Shown here piece after piece: positions 26,720 through 35,113 of a DNA stretch of 64,000 bases; the stretch's first letter is position 1, and each line of letters opens with the position of its first letter. The position numbers were made by a program, and so were the translations under genes. The notes under the pieces are model-generated. The model was not told where the DNA came from. It ran no database searches and saw only the letters and a list, made by a program, of their open reading frames with translations. Source of the DNA: Brachybacterium phenoliresistens (GTDB taxonomy: Bacteria; Actinomycetota; Actinomycetes; Actinomycetales; Dermabacteraceae); the NCBI RefSeq assembly GCF_000576425.1, contig NZ_KK069993.1, forward strand, positions 1 to 64,000. Direction: 5' to 3'.

Positions 26720-29509
26720 ATGCGCATCGAGTTCGGGTGGTCCCTGGACGGCGCGTCCTGGGCCGATGCCGCCTCCGGCGGGGCGGCGGGGACCGTCCGC
26801 ATGGGCCCGCGCGGCCTGGTGACGCTGCTGCAGACGCGGCTGGGCCTGACCCGGCCCGAGGTCGACCGCGCGGTGCGGACGGCGCAGTGGATGCGCCTGA
26901 TCGACGAGCACCTGGCCGGCCTCTCGGATCCCGCAGCCTTCTGGCCGGCGGCCTCCTGCGCGGTGGACCCGTGGAGCACCGCACGGCAGCTGCTGCGCTG
27001 GCGCGACGCCGCCGTCGAGGCGGGCTGGCGGCCCGCGACCGCGGACCCGGCCCTGCTGCCTCCGCGGCTGGCCGCCATCGCCGCGGTGGAGCGGCGCGTG
27101 GTCGTGGGCATGCCCGGCACCTGCGCCCCCGACGGTCGCCCCGCCACGCTCTCCCCCGGCCCGGCCGACGACCTGCGCGAGATCGTGGACCTCCTCGCGC
27201 AGCTGCGTGCCGGCGGCGCGAGCTGGCCGCTGGGCGTGGACCGCATCAGCCTGCACGAGGACCCCGCGGAGCTGCCGGGGCTGTGGCCGATGCTGCTGGA
27301 CCTGATCGCGGGCTGCGGCGTCGAGATCACCGCCGTGCCGGCGCCCGCGGAGCGCGCCCCGCAGCTCGAGGTGGTCTCCTGCCTGGACGAATGGTCCGCC
27401 GCCGATGTCGCCGCGCGCTTCCTCGCCGCCCCGGCCCCGCCCGGCGACGGCCCGCTCACCGTCCTGGCCTCGTCCGACACCGACGTGCTGGACCGGGCGC
27501 TGCACCGCCGCGGCCTGCCGGGCATCGGCCGCGTCGCACCGTCCCCCGACCGCGCCCATCACCAGGTGCTGGGGCTGTTCCTGGACGTCGCGACCGCCCC
27601 GGTGGACGTGCACCAGCTGGCCGCGCTGCTGGACCTGCGGGTGCTGCCCGGGCCGGATGCCGATGCCGAGCCCATCGGCCTCGTGCCCGCGGCGGCGCGC
27701 CGCACCCTGCTGCGCGCCCTCACCCAGGAGCCGGGCGTCGGCGGCCCGGCCTGGCAGTCCGCCCTCGAGCACCTCGCGCAGCAGGAGGGACCCGGCGCCG
27801 CCGCGGCGCTCGAGGCCGCCCGGGAGATCGACCGCCTCGTCACCGACCCCCTCCCGGCCGAGGACCTGCGACCCGCCGCGATCTCCCGGCGCCTGGGATG
27901 GCTCGCGGACCGCCTGCGGCGCGTCTCCCGCGGCGACGGGGATCTGCGCGCCAGCCTCACCCAGGTGCAGACCCTCCAGCAGGTGCTGGAGATGCTCGAC
28001 GCCTCCGCGCCGCTGTCGCGCCGCACCCTGCAGCAGATCATCGACGCCTGCGGCGGATCCGGCCCCTCCCCCCGGGCCCGCGCCGAGGTCGCCGACTGGG
28101 CCACCACCACGCGCCCTGCCCAGATCACGGCCTCCGGCGGCACCGTCCTGTGGTGGGGACCGGCCGACGATGCCGTCCCGGCGGCCGTGACCTGGGACGC
28201 GGAGGAGATCCGTGCCCTCGACCGGGACGGCGCCCGGGCACCCGCCCCCGAGGCCCTGGCGGCCCTGCACGTCGATGCGGCCCTGGCCGGGCTGCGCCGC
28301 GCCGACCGGGTGATCGCCGTGCTGCCCGGCCGGCGCCTCGAGGCGGCCCCCGCCCCGAGCGGCCTGCTCGCGCATCTCGAGGCCGCCCTCGGGCGCGGCG
28401 AGGGCGATCGCCGCTCTCCCGCCTCCCTGCTGGAGGGCACGACCTGGTCGCTCGCCGGGCGCACCCGGGAGCTGCACCGCCCCGCCCGCGCACGATTCTC
28501 CGTACCGGCCCCGGGTCCCGTGCGCATCGGCCCCGCCGCCCACCTGATGCCGCAGCGGCTCTCCTACTCGCAGGCCGCGACCCTCATCGGCTGCCCCCAC
28601 CGCTGGATCCTCGAGTACGGCTTCGGGATCCGACCCGCGCAGGTCGCGGCCCTGCCCACCGGCCCGCCGATGATCGGCACGCTCGTGCACGCGGTGGTCG
28701 AGCATCTCGTCCAGGAGCTGCACGACCCGCAGCTCGGCGGGGTCCGGCTCGAGGCCCCGACGCCGGAGAGGATCGGCGCCGTGTTCGACGCCCTCGTCCC
28801 CCAGCTCGCCTCCGAGCTGGACCTGCCCGGCCGCAGCGCCGAGCGCGAGGACATCCGCGCCCGCGCCGTGCGCTCCGTCCACGCGCTGTTCGCCCGCATG
28901 GCCGATGCCGGGCTGCGCATCACCGGTACGGAGACCCGCTTCTCCCATCCGCTGGTCCTGGCCGGGGAGGCCGGCGGGCGCACGGTCGACTTCGGCGGCA
29001 GCCGGGACGTCGATGCGCGCGACGCCCGCGGCCGCCCCGTCGTCATCGACCTGAAGTGGGCCCGCAGCGCGAAGACCTACGCGGACCTCTTCGACACCGA
29101 CGAGGCCATCCAGCTGGCCTCCTACGCCTGGTCCATGGAGCAGGAGGAGCCGCAGGAGACGGCCCCCGCCGTCGGCTACTACATCCTCACCACCGGGGAG
29201 TTCATCGCCGCGGATCCGACGCTGGACCCGCACGGCCGCGCGCCGATGGACACCCGCGGCGCCTGGGACCGGGCCGTCTCCGCGATCTCCCGGGCGCTGT
29301 CGGAGGTGGCCGCCGGCACGGTGCAGGTGGGCTGCCGCCACCTGCTCGAGGACGCAGGGCTGGATGCCTCCTCCCCGTACGACGCGCAGCGCAAGGCCTG
29401 GGACGCGGCCCGGGCCGAGGCCCGGTCCCGCGGCGGGCTCGTCGTGAAGTCCTACTGCGCCACCAGCGACTATGCCCAGCTGTGCGGGCTGCAAGGAGAC
29501 TGGCGATGA
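26720..29509 (+). CDS. AddB-like PD-(D/E)XK nuclease
   Basis: A 929-aa protein paired with the helicase-nuclease that follows. The N-terminal two thirds resemble the inactive-helicase half of AddB and show no Walker A. The C-terminal nuclease (about 615-929) has LSYSQAATLIGCPHRW, IGTLVHAVVEHL (active-site His), the Asp in GSRDVDARDA and the D-x-K in VVIDLKW. The Fe-S Cys signature at the end is C-x2-S-DY-x3-C, where the second position is normally Cys. Its start follows GGAGGAGG by 7 nt and its stop overlaps the next ATG (ATGA). Role: double-strand-break end processing. Confidence 0.85.
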   Translation: MRIEFGWSLDGASWADAASGGAAGTVRMGPRGLVTLLQTRLGLTRPEVDRAVRTAQWMRLIDEHLAGLSDPAAFWPAASCAVDPWSTARQLLRWRDAAVEAGWRPATADPALLPPRLAAIAAVERRVVVGMPGTCAPDGRPATLSPGPADDLREIVDLLAQLRAGGASWPLGVDRISLHEDPAELPGLWPMLLDLIAGCGVEITAVPAPAERAPQLEVVSCLDEWSAADVAARFLAAPAPPGDGPLTVLASSDTDVLDRALHRRGLPGIGRVAPSPDRAHHQVLGLFLDVATAPVDVHQLAALLDLRVLPGPDADAEPIGLVPAAARRTLLRALTQEPGVGGPAWQSALEHLAQQEGPGAAAALEAAREIDRLVTDPLPAEDLRPAAISRRLGWLADRLRRVSRGDGDLRASLTQVQTLQQVLEMLDASAPLSRRTLQQIIDACGGSGPSPRARAEVADWATTTRPAQITASGGTVLWWGPADDAVPAAVTWDAEEIRALDRDGARAPAPEALAALHVDAALAGLRRADRVIAVLPGRRLEAAPAPSGLLAHLEAALGRGEGDRRSPASLLEGTTWSLAGRTRELHRPARARFSVPAPGPVRIGPAAHLMPQRLSYSQAATLIGCPHRWILEYGFGIRPAQVAALPTGPPMIGTLVHAVVEHLVQELHDPQLGGVRLEAPTPERIGAVFDALVPQLASELDLPGRSAEREDIRARAVRSVHALFARMADAGLRITGTETRFSHPLVLAGEAGGRTVDFGGSRDVDARDARGRPVVIDLKWARSAKTYADLFDTDEAIQLASYAWSMEQEEPQETAPAVGYYILTTGEFIAADPTLDPHGRAPMDTRGAWDRAVSAISRALSEVAAGTVQVGCRHLLEDAGLDASSPYDAQRKAWDAARAEARSRGGLVVKSYCATSDYAQLCGLQGDWR

Positions 29510-32500
29510 CCTTCACCCTGATCAACGCCTCCGCCGGATCGGGCAAGACGCACACCCTGACCCACCGGATCGCCGCAGAGATCCGCGCGGGCCTGAGCCC
29601 CTCCCAGCTCATCGCGACGACCTTCACGCGCAAGGCCGCGGCGGAGCTGTCCGACCGGGTGCGGCGCACCCTGCTCGAGGAGGGGATGCTCGAGCAGGCC
29701 CGCGGGATCGACAGCGCCCTCATCGGCACCGTGAACTCCGTCTTCGGGCTGCTGCTGCAGGAGTTCGCGCTCGATGCCGGGATCTCCCCCGAGACGCGGG
29801 TGCTGGACGACGCCTCGCAGCGCACCGCGTTCTCCGCCGCGATCGATGCGAAGGTCGCGCAGATCGGCGCCGACGCCCAGGACCTGGTGGCCCGGATGGA
29901 GCTGGACGGCGTGGAGGACCCGGACCCGACCCGGGGCGAGAAGGGCTCCTGGCGCATCTCGGTGCGGCGCCTGGCCGAGGAGGCCCGCATCAACATGCTC
30001 GGCGCCGAGGATCTGCGGCGCGCGGCCGATGACTCCTGGCGCGAGTACGCCGAGGCGGCGCTCCCCGCCGCGGGCACCGATCTGCGACCGGCGTGGCTGT
30101 CGCGGCTGGACCTCGCGATCGCGGGCCTGCGCGCGGACCTCGCCGCCTCCGAGGATCCGGACCCGGCCGCCGGGAAGCCACCGATCGCCAAGGGCAGCGT
30201 GGCGGGCGTGGCCAAGCACGTGCGCACCCTCGAGCAGCTGCGCCGGACCCTCGCCGACGCCGACCGCTGCCCCTGGTCGGCGTGGGTGCGGATCGCGAGG
30301 GTCGCCGAGCGCAAGGCCGTGAACCCCGAGGCCGGCGACTACGCCTACTCCAAGGACGTCGACCTCGCCCTGCAGGGCCTCGCCGAGGAGGTCCGCGACG
30401 ACCTGCTCTCCCTCCCGGCGCTGCAGGCCGACATCCGCGCCATGATCACGCTGATCATGGACACCGCCGCCGATTCCCTGGACGCCTACGCGGCGCACAA
30501 GCGGGAGCTGGGCCTGATCGACTTCATCGACCAGGAGGTCGGGGCGCTGGCGCTGATCCGCTCCAGCGAGCGGGTCCGCGCGGTGATCCGCTCGCGGTTC
30601 CGCCTGCTGGCCGTCGACGAGTTCCAGGACACCTCCCCCGTGCAGCTGGCCCTGTTCCTCGAGCTGAGCCGGCTGATCGAGGACAAGATCTGGGTGGGCG
30701 ACCCCAAGCAGGCCATCTACGGCTTCCGCGCGGCCGATCCCACCCTCATGCTCGGCGTCATCGCCCAGCTCGAGGCGGGCACCAGCGATCTCGGCACCGG
30801 CAGCATCGAGAACCTCGAGCATTCCTGGCGCTCCCAGGAGCCGGTGCTGGAGCTGGTGAGCAGCATCTTCCCGCGGATCTTCCCCGACCTGCCGCCCGAG
30901 CGCGTCGCCATCGGCCCCGCTCCCGAGGCCGCCCGCCGCCGGGCGGCCTCCGGTCGGGCCCCCGGGCGCCTGGAGGCGTGGACCACCCCGCCCCGGTTCC
31001 GCAAGAACGGCAAGCGGTGGCCTCCGACGGCCGCCGAGCACACCACCGCCATCGCCGACGGCGTCGCCGCGCTGCTCGAGGAGCCCGGCACCGGCCCCGG
31101 CGACGTGGCGGTGCTCGTGCGCACCAACCGGACCCGGGACGCCGTGGTCGCGGCGCTGGCCGCGCGGGGCATCCCCGCCTCCGGCGAGGGCACCCCGATC
31201 CTCGCCACCCGCGAGGGCCGGATCCTGCGGGCGGGGCTCGCCGTGACGCTGGACCTCAGCGACACGCTCGCCCTCACCGAGCTCGTGGACCTGCTGACCG
31301 ACCATGCCGCGCACGGCCGATGGTTCGCGACCCTCGCGGAGGCGCCCGATGCTCCCGCACGCCGGCAGGTGTTCGAGGACTGGTGGCGCGACCCCGCCCT
31401 GGCGGGCCTGCGGGCGCTGCGCGAGGAGTGCATCTCCCTGACTCCGGAGGAGATGGTCACGGCCCTGGTCGATGCCCTCGACCTGCCCGAGCGGATCCGT
31501 GCCTGGTCCGACCCCGAGCAGCGCCTGCGGACCCTCGACGCGGTGCGGGCCGTCGCCCACGAGTACGCCGACCGGGCCCGGGCCTCCTCCGCGCCGATCA
31601 CCCTGACCGGGCTGCGGGCCGAGCTCGACGCCCTGGACCGCGGCCCCGACCTCGAGGGCATCCCCGACACCGTCTGGGTCGGCACCATCCACACCGCCAA
31701 GGGCCTGGAGTGGTCCCGGGTCGTGGTGCTGCTGGATCCCGACCCGAAGGAGCGCCCGCAGACGGACGGCGTGTTCATCGTCCCCGCCGAACAGCTGGAC
31801 GTCACCACGCCGCTCGCGGGACGGCGGCCCCGCTGCTGGCCGTCGGTCCTGCCCGGCTTCGCCCCGCTGCAGGAGGCCCTGGCCGCCTCGGAGCATGCCC
31901 GCCGCCGCGCCCGCGGCGCGCGGGAGGAGGCCGGTCGCCTGCAGTACGTCGCCTTCACCCGCGCGCAGGACGTCACGATCCTCAGCGGCGACGGCTGCGC
32001 GCCGCTGCTGGACACCCTGCTGGCCCCTGCTCCGGAGCCGCGCGAGGCCGAGCCGGTGCCGCTGCTGCGCTGGGAGTCCGGCGGCGCGCACATCCACGTC
32101 GCCGGCGGCCCCTCGCTGCCGGCCGTGGTCCGCACCCTGCGCATCGAACCGCCGGAGGGCGAGCAGTACGCGGGCACGCAGACGGCGCTCGCGGCCACCG
32201 ATCTCGTCGGCCTCGGCCGCCCGGCGCCGGGGGCCGGGGCCGCGGCCCGCTTCCAGGCCTCCGCGTCCGCCTCGGCCGATGCTCTCGGCTCCGTCGGGAC
32301 GCCCCGGCGCATCGGCCCCGCGCTCGTCGCGCACGGGGACCGCGACTGGGACCGGGTGGGCGAGGCCGTCCACGCCTACCTCGCCCTGCCGCTGGCCTCC
32401 CTCGATGCCGAGCAGCGGGCGCAGGCGGCGCAGCGGCTCGTGCAGCGCTGGGCGGTGTCGCGGGCCATCGGCCCCGAGGCGCTGCTGCGCGCCGGGGAGG

Positions 32501-32949
32501 CCTGGCAGGGCTTCCTCGCCGCCGAGCTGCCCGGGGCGCAGCTGCTCACCGAGCAGCCGATCGCCTGGTGGAACGAGGACGAGCAGGTCATGGAGGGCTG
32601 GATCGACGCGCTGCTGCGCCTGCCGGGCGGCGGCGCCGTGCTCGTGGACCACAAGACCTACCCCGGCGACGACCCCGTGGGGCACGTGCGCGAGCACTAC
32701 CTGGGGCAGATGGACACCTACGCGCGGGCCCTCGGCGCCTCCGGCGTGGAGGTCGAGCGGGTGCTCATCCACCTGCCCCTGCGCGGCGAGGTGCTCGAGG
32801 TGATGCTGCACCGCGACGGGCCCGCGGACCCGACAGGCCCCGCGGACCCGACAGGCCCCGCCGATGCGTCGCGGCGCGACGCGCCGTCCGGGCCCACGGC
32901 CGCGTCGCAGCCGACCCTCCCCGGCCTTCAGGGGGTCCTCGATGTCTGA
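29506..32949 (+). CDS. AddA/UvrD-like helicase-nuclease
   Basis: A 1147-aa SF1A helicase with a C-terminal nuclease. Walker A is ASAGSGKTHTLTHR, motif Ia ATTFTRKAAAEL, Walker B LLAVDEFQDTSPVQ, motif III VGDPKQAIYGFRAADP, motif V TIHTAKGLEWSRVVVL and motif VI QYVAFTRAQD. The nuclease shows GEAVHAYLALP, GWIDALLR and VLVDHKTYPG, all intact. With the AddB-like gene it should form an AddAB-type enzyme that resects DNA ends for recombination. The tail holds an 18-bp repeat encoding GPADPT. AAGGAG precedes the ATG. Confidence 0.92.
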   Translation: MTFTLINASAGSGKTHTLTHRIAAEIRAGLSPSQLIATTFTRKAAAELSDRVRRTLLEEGMLEQARGIDSALIGTVNSVFGLLLQEFALDAGISPETRVLDDASQRTAFSAAIDAKVAQIGADAQDLVARMELDGVEDPDPTRGEKGSWRISVRRLAEEARINMLGAEDLRRAADDSWREYAEAALPAAGTDLRPAWLSRLDLAIAGLRADLAASEDPDPAAGKPPIAKGSVAGVAKHVRTLEQLRRTLADADRCPWSAWVRIARVAERKAVNPEAGDYAYSKDVDLALQGLAEEVRDDLLSLPALQADIRAMITLIMDTAADSLDAYAAHKRELGLIDFIDQEVGALALIRSSERVRAVIRSRFRLLAVDEFQDTSPVQLALFLELSRLIEDKIWVGDPKQAIYGFRAADPTLMLGVIAQLEAGTSDLGTGSIENLEHSWRSQEPVLELVSSIFPRIFPDLPPERVAIGPAPEAARRRAASGRAPGRLEAWTTPPRFRKNGKRWPPTAAEHTTAIADGVAALLEEPGTGPGDVAVLVRTNRTRDAVVAALAARGIPASGEGTPILATREGRILRAGLAVTLDLSDTLALTELVDLLTDHAAHGRWFATLAEAPDAPARRQVFEDWWRDPALAGLRALREECISLTPEEMVTALVDALDLPERIRAWSDPEQRLRTLDAVRAVAHEYADRARASSAPITLTGLRAELDALDRGPDLEGIPDTVWVGTIHTAKGLEWSRVVVLLDPDPKERPQTDGVFIVPAEQLDVTTPLAGRRPRCWPSVLPGFAPLQEALAASEHARRRARGAREEAGRLQYVAFTRAQDVTILSGDGCAPLLDTLLAPAPEPREAEPVPLLRWESGGAHIHVAGGPSLPAVVRTLRIEPPEGEQYAGTQTALAATDLVGLGRPAPGAGAAARFQASASASADALGSVGTPRRIGPALVAHGDRDWDRVGEAVHAYLALPLASLDAEQRAQAAQRLVQRWAVSRAIGPEALLRAGEAWQGFLAAELPGAQLLTEQPIAWWNEDEQVMEGWIDALLRLPGGGAVLVDHKTYPGDDPVGHVREHYLGQMDTYARALGASGVEVERVLIHLPLRGEVLEVMLHRDGPADPTGPADPTGPADASRRDAPSGPTAASQPTLPGLQGVLDV
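32821..32856 (+). repeat. 18-bp perfect tandem repeat in the AddA-like tail
   Basis: Two identical copies of an 18-bp unit followed by a partial third, encoding GPADPT repeats just before the C-terminus. Confidence 0.85.
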
Positions 32950-33598
32950 GCCGCAGATCCTTCCCGATGAGGACGCCGCCGTCCGCGCCGCCCGCACCCT
33001 GCTCGATGACGCCCTGCGCTCGGGATCCCGGCGCATGCTGGGCATCGCCGGGGCGCCCGGGGCCGGCAAGTCGACGCTCACCGCGCTGCTGGCGCAGGCG
33101 CTCCCGGCGGGATCCTGCCTGGTCGTGCCGATGGACGGCTTCCATCTGGCCGACATCGCCCTGGACCGGCTGGGCCGCCGCGACCGCAAGGGCGCCCCCG
33201 ACACCTTCGACGCCGCCGGGTACGTCGCGCTGCTGCAGCGGCTGCGCGGGGCGCGACCCGGGGACGCCCCGGTGTGGGCGCCGATGTTCGAGCGCGACCT
33301 CGAGCAGCCGCTGGCCGGCGCCATCGAGATCGGCCCCGAGGTGCCGCTGGTGATCACCGAGGGCAACTACCTGCTGCTGGACGAGGGACCGTTCGCGCAC
33401 GTGCACGCCCTGCTGGACGCCTGCTGGTTCGTGAGCACGCCGGAGGAGCTGCGCCATGAGCGGCTGATCGCCCGTCACGAGCGCTTCGGCAAGTCCCCCC
33501 AGGCCGCGCGGGACTGGTCGCTCGGCCCCGATGAGGCCAACGCCCGCCTCGTCGCCGCCACCCGCGCCCGGGCCGATGCCGAGGTACACCTGGGCTGA
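32942..33598 (+). CDS. P-loop nucleoside/sugar kinase (uridine kinase-like)
   Basis: A 218-aa kinase of the phosphoribulokinase/uridine-kinase fold, like the YggC/fructokinase-type proteins. Walker A is GIAGAPGAGKSTL (about residue 36-48), followed by VVPMDGFHLAD, APMFERDLEQP and VITEGNYLLLDEGPF, then ERLIARHERFGKSP as the lid. The substrate is not evident; related enzymes act on nucleosides, fructose or pantothenate. It overlaps the AddA-like gene by 8 bp and is presumably cotranscribed, although no link to DNA repair is obvious. Confidence 0.85.
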   Translation: MSEPQILPDEDAAVRAARTLLDDALRSGSRRMLGIAGAPGAGKSTLTALLAQALPAGSCLVVPMDGFHLADIALDRLGRRDRKGAPDTFDAAGYVALLQRLRGARPGDAPVWAPMFERDLEQPLAGAIEIGPEVPLVITEGNYLLLDEGPFAHVHALLDACWFVSTPEELRHERLIARHERFGKSPQAARDWSLGPDEANARLVAATRARADAEVHLG

Positions 33599-33640
33599 CC
33601 AGCATGCGTGCCGACCGAGATGCGTGCCGGGCGGCCCGGA

Positions 33641-34267
33641 TCAGGCCCGGAGGCTGCGCCGCCCCAGGTACCAGGTGCCGAGCGAGAGCGCCGCGCCGGC
33701 GATCGCGAGGGTCCCGCGCGGCCGCTCGACGCCCGCACGGGAGAGCAGACCGACCACGCGCGCGTCGATCGCCTCCTGCACGTCCATGTAGCCGATGACC
33801 GCTCCGCCCGCGCCGAGCGCGATCACCATCCGGTTCACAGGGTGATAGGCCCACCGCTCCTCGAGACGGAGGGGCTCCGCCACGGCATCCGCGGCCAGGT
33901 CCTCCTCGGGCTCCGCCGCATCGTCCAGGTCCAGCTCGTCGGCAGGCTCCGCCGCATCGTCCAGGTCCAGCTCATCGGCAGGCTCCGCCGCATCGTCCAG
34001 GTCCGGCTCATCGGCGGGCTCTGCCGCATCGCCCGTGCCGGCGGCCGCGGTCTCCGCCGCGGCGGCGACCTCGGTGCGCAGGCCCGCCCACATCGTCCAG
34101 GCGGAGAAGACGCCGACGGCCGTGCGATAGACGGCGCGGCGTCCGGGCGTCAGGCCGCGCGGCTCGACGAGGGTGAGGGCGACGGTCGCTGCGGTGGAGA
34201 CCAGGCCGTGGGTGAGGGTGCGGGTGTCGTGGAGGTCGCGGAGGGCGCTGCGCGCGGTGAGGGTCAT
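33641..34267 (-). CDS. Membrane protein with acidic tandem repeats, function unknown
   Basis: A 208-aa protein with hydrophobic stretches near residues 18-35, 48-62, 145-160 and 188-202. Between them lies an acidic region of three near-identical 12-residue units (DAAEPADELDLD type) encoded by 36-bp DNA repeats. I recognise no family; related actinobacterial proteins with this hydrophobic layout lack an assigned function. The acidic block would lie on one side of the membrane and could bind cations or a basic partner (inference). TAGCGT 6 nt before the ATG indicates a leaderless start. Confidence 0.7.
   Translation of the reverse strand: MTLTARSALRDLHDTRTLTHGLVSTAATVALTLVEPRGLTPGRRAVYRTAVGVFSAWTMWAGLRTEVAAAAETAAAGTGDAAEPADEPDLDDAAEPADELDLDDAAEPADELDLDDAAEPEEDLAADAVAEPLRLEERWAYHPVNRMVIALGAGGAVIGYMDVQEAIDARVVGLLSRAGVERPRGTLAIAGAALSLGTWYLGRRSLRA
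33911..34018 (-). repeat. Three tandem 36-bp repeats in the membrane-protein gene
   Basis: Units at 33911, 33947 and 33983 differ at only a few bases; a degenerate fourth begins at 34019. The near identity suggests recent expansion. All are in frame. Confidence 0.9.
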
Positions 34268-34279
34268 CCCTGCACGCTA
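34268..34279 (-). promoter_or_regulatory. Leaderless-type -10 (TAGCGT) before the membrane-protein gene
   Basis: TAGCGT (34274-34279), 6 nt, ATG at 34267. Confidence 0.55.
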
Positions 34280-34362
34280 GGCGGGAGGCCGGTCCCGGCG
34301 GATCGGACGAAGGTCGCGGTCCGCCGGGACCATCGGCGCAGGTGTGCGCCGGAGGCTCGAGC

Positions 34363-34860
34363 TCAGCGGTTCATCACGGCGCGCGCGAAGGTCGTCGAGC
34401 GCTCGCGCAGCCCGGCGATCTTCTGCTCGCGGTGGTACTCCAGCAGGGCCGGGTCCTCGCTGCGCAGCTCGAAGGACGTCGGCGCCCGGCGCACGTTGCG
34501 CGAGCAGCGGAAGTCCGCGCAGATCGCGGTGCCGATGCTGTTGCCGCGTCGCCCGGAGTCGCCGGTCAGCGGGGCGCTGAAGACGGCGGCGTGGACGCCG
34601 TCGACGACGTCCTCGCACCAGGCGCAGAGCATCTTGCGGCTCATCGGCCGCTCGTTGCCGCGCAGCAGCAGGCAGACGAGCTCGTCGTCCACCTCGAGCG
34701 CGACGTAATGCTGCAGCGGGCGCTTGGCGTCCTTCCAGCCGAAGTAGTCGAGCTCCTCCCACGCCACGGCCGAGAGGTCGGGCAGGGTGGCGCGCTTGGC
34801 CTCGCCCTTGGAGGCGTTGACGAAGGACGTACGGATCTGGGATTCGGTCAGAGCATGCAT
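34363..34860 (-). CDS. FBP/FusB-type elongation factor G-binding zinc-finger protein
   Basis: A 165-aa protein of the FBP family related to staphylococcal FusB, which binds EF-G and frees it from fusidic-acid-stalled ribosomes. The C-terminal treble-clef zinc finger is visible as MLCAWCEDVVDG, then GTAICADFRCSRNVRRAP (four Cys). The N-terminal part (LTESQIRTSFVNASKGEAKR) is helical. In actinobacteria these genes are chromosomal and the drug link is unproven. The ATG follows TGAGGA. An upstream leader ORF and hairpin (34880-35022) suggest attenuation control. Confidence 0.85.
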   Translation of the reverse strand: MHALTESQIRTSFVNASKGEAKRATLPDLSAVAWEELDYFGWKDAKRPLQHYVALEVDDELVCLLLRGNERPMSRKMLCAWCEDVVDGVHAAVFSAPLTGDSGRRGNSIGTAICADFRCSRNVRRAPTSFELRSEDPALLEYHREQKIAGLRERSTTFARAVMNR

Positions 34861-34879
34861 GAGGGTCCTCAGGGAGAGG

Positions 34880-34926
34880 GCACGCCGACCAGGCCGCGCG
34901 ACGGGGCGCGGCCGGGAAGGGCGTGC
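34880..34926 (-). promoter_or_regulatory. Strong hairpin between leader ORF and FBP gene (attenuator candidate)
   Basis: An inner perfect 8-bp stem GGCCGCGC/GCGCGGCC (34892-34899 with 34906-34913, 6-nt loop) is extended after short internal loops by an outer 7-bp stem GCACGCC/GGCGTGC (34880-34886 with 34920-34926). It lies 27 nt after the leader stop and about 10 nt before the FBP ribosome site. There is no U tract. Confidence 0.7.
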
Positions 34927-34953
34927 GGAGATCAGGGTGGGCGGGGAGCGCGC

Positions 34954-35022
34954 TCAGGCGCGCAGGCTCCGGCCCGAGAAGGCCCGTCGGGCCGCCTCGC
35001 TCCCTGCATGCTGCTGCGGCAT
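34954..35022 (-). CDS. 22-aa leader peptide upstream of the FBP gene
   Basis: A short ORF beginning MPQQHAGSEA and ending SGRSLRA, with a strong ribosome site (GGAGAGGAG) 6 nt before its ATG and a consensus promoter 32 nt further upstream. It is translated ahead of the attenuator hairpin and FBP gene. Staphylococcal fusB is also controlled through a leader peptide by translational attenuation. The Arg-rich end could be the ribosome stall point (inference). Confidence 0.65.
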   Translation of the reverse strand: MPQQHAGSEAARRAFSGRSLRA

Positions 35023-35053
35023 GCTGATCTCCTCTCCGGTCACGGACCTCGCC

Positions 35054-35082
35054 ACGCTACTGCGGCCGATGCCGCGTGGCAA
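35054..35082 (-). promoter_or_regulatory. Consensus promoter for the leader-FBP transcript
   Basis: Minus-strand TTGCCA (35077-35082), 17-bp spacer, TAGCGT (35054-35059). Transcription would start near 35047, about 25 nt before the leader ATG. Confidence 0.75.
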
Positions 35083-35113
35083 GGTGTTTTACGACGCCCC
35101 CAGGACCGGGCGG

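Noticed and set aside
26663..29494. Very long open frame (about 940 codons) on the minus strand
   Set aside because: It is antisense to the AddB-like gene, whose frame has clear nuclease motifs. GC-rich third positions leave opposite strands open by chance.
29470..33366. Open frame of about 1300 codons on the minus strand
   Set aside because: Antisense to the AddA-like gene with its full set of helicase motifs; the antisense product is Arg/Gly/Ala-rich with no domain.
33911..34018. 36-bp repeats considered as CRISPR or replication iterons
   Set aside because: No spacers, coding in frame, and no replication or cas gene nearby.
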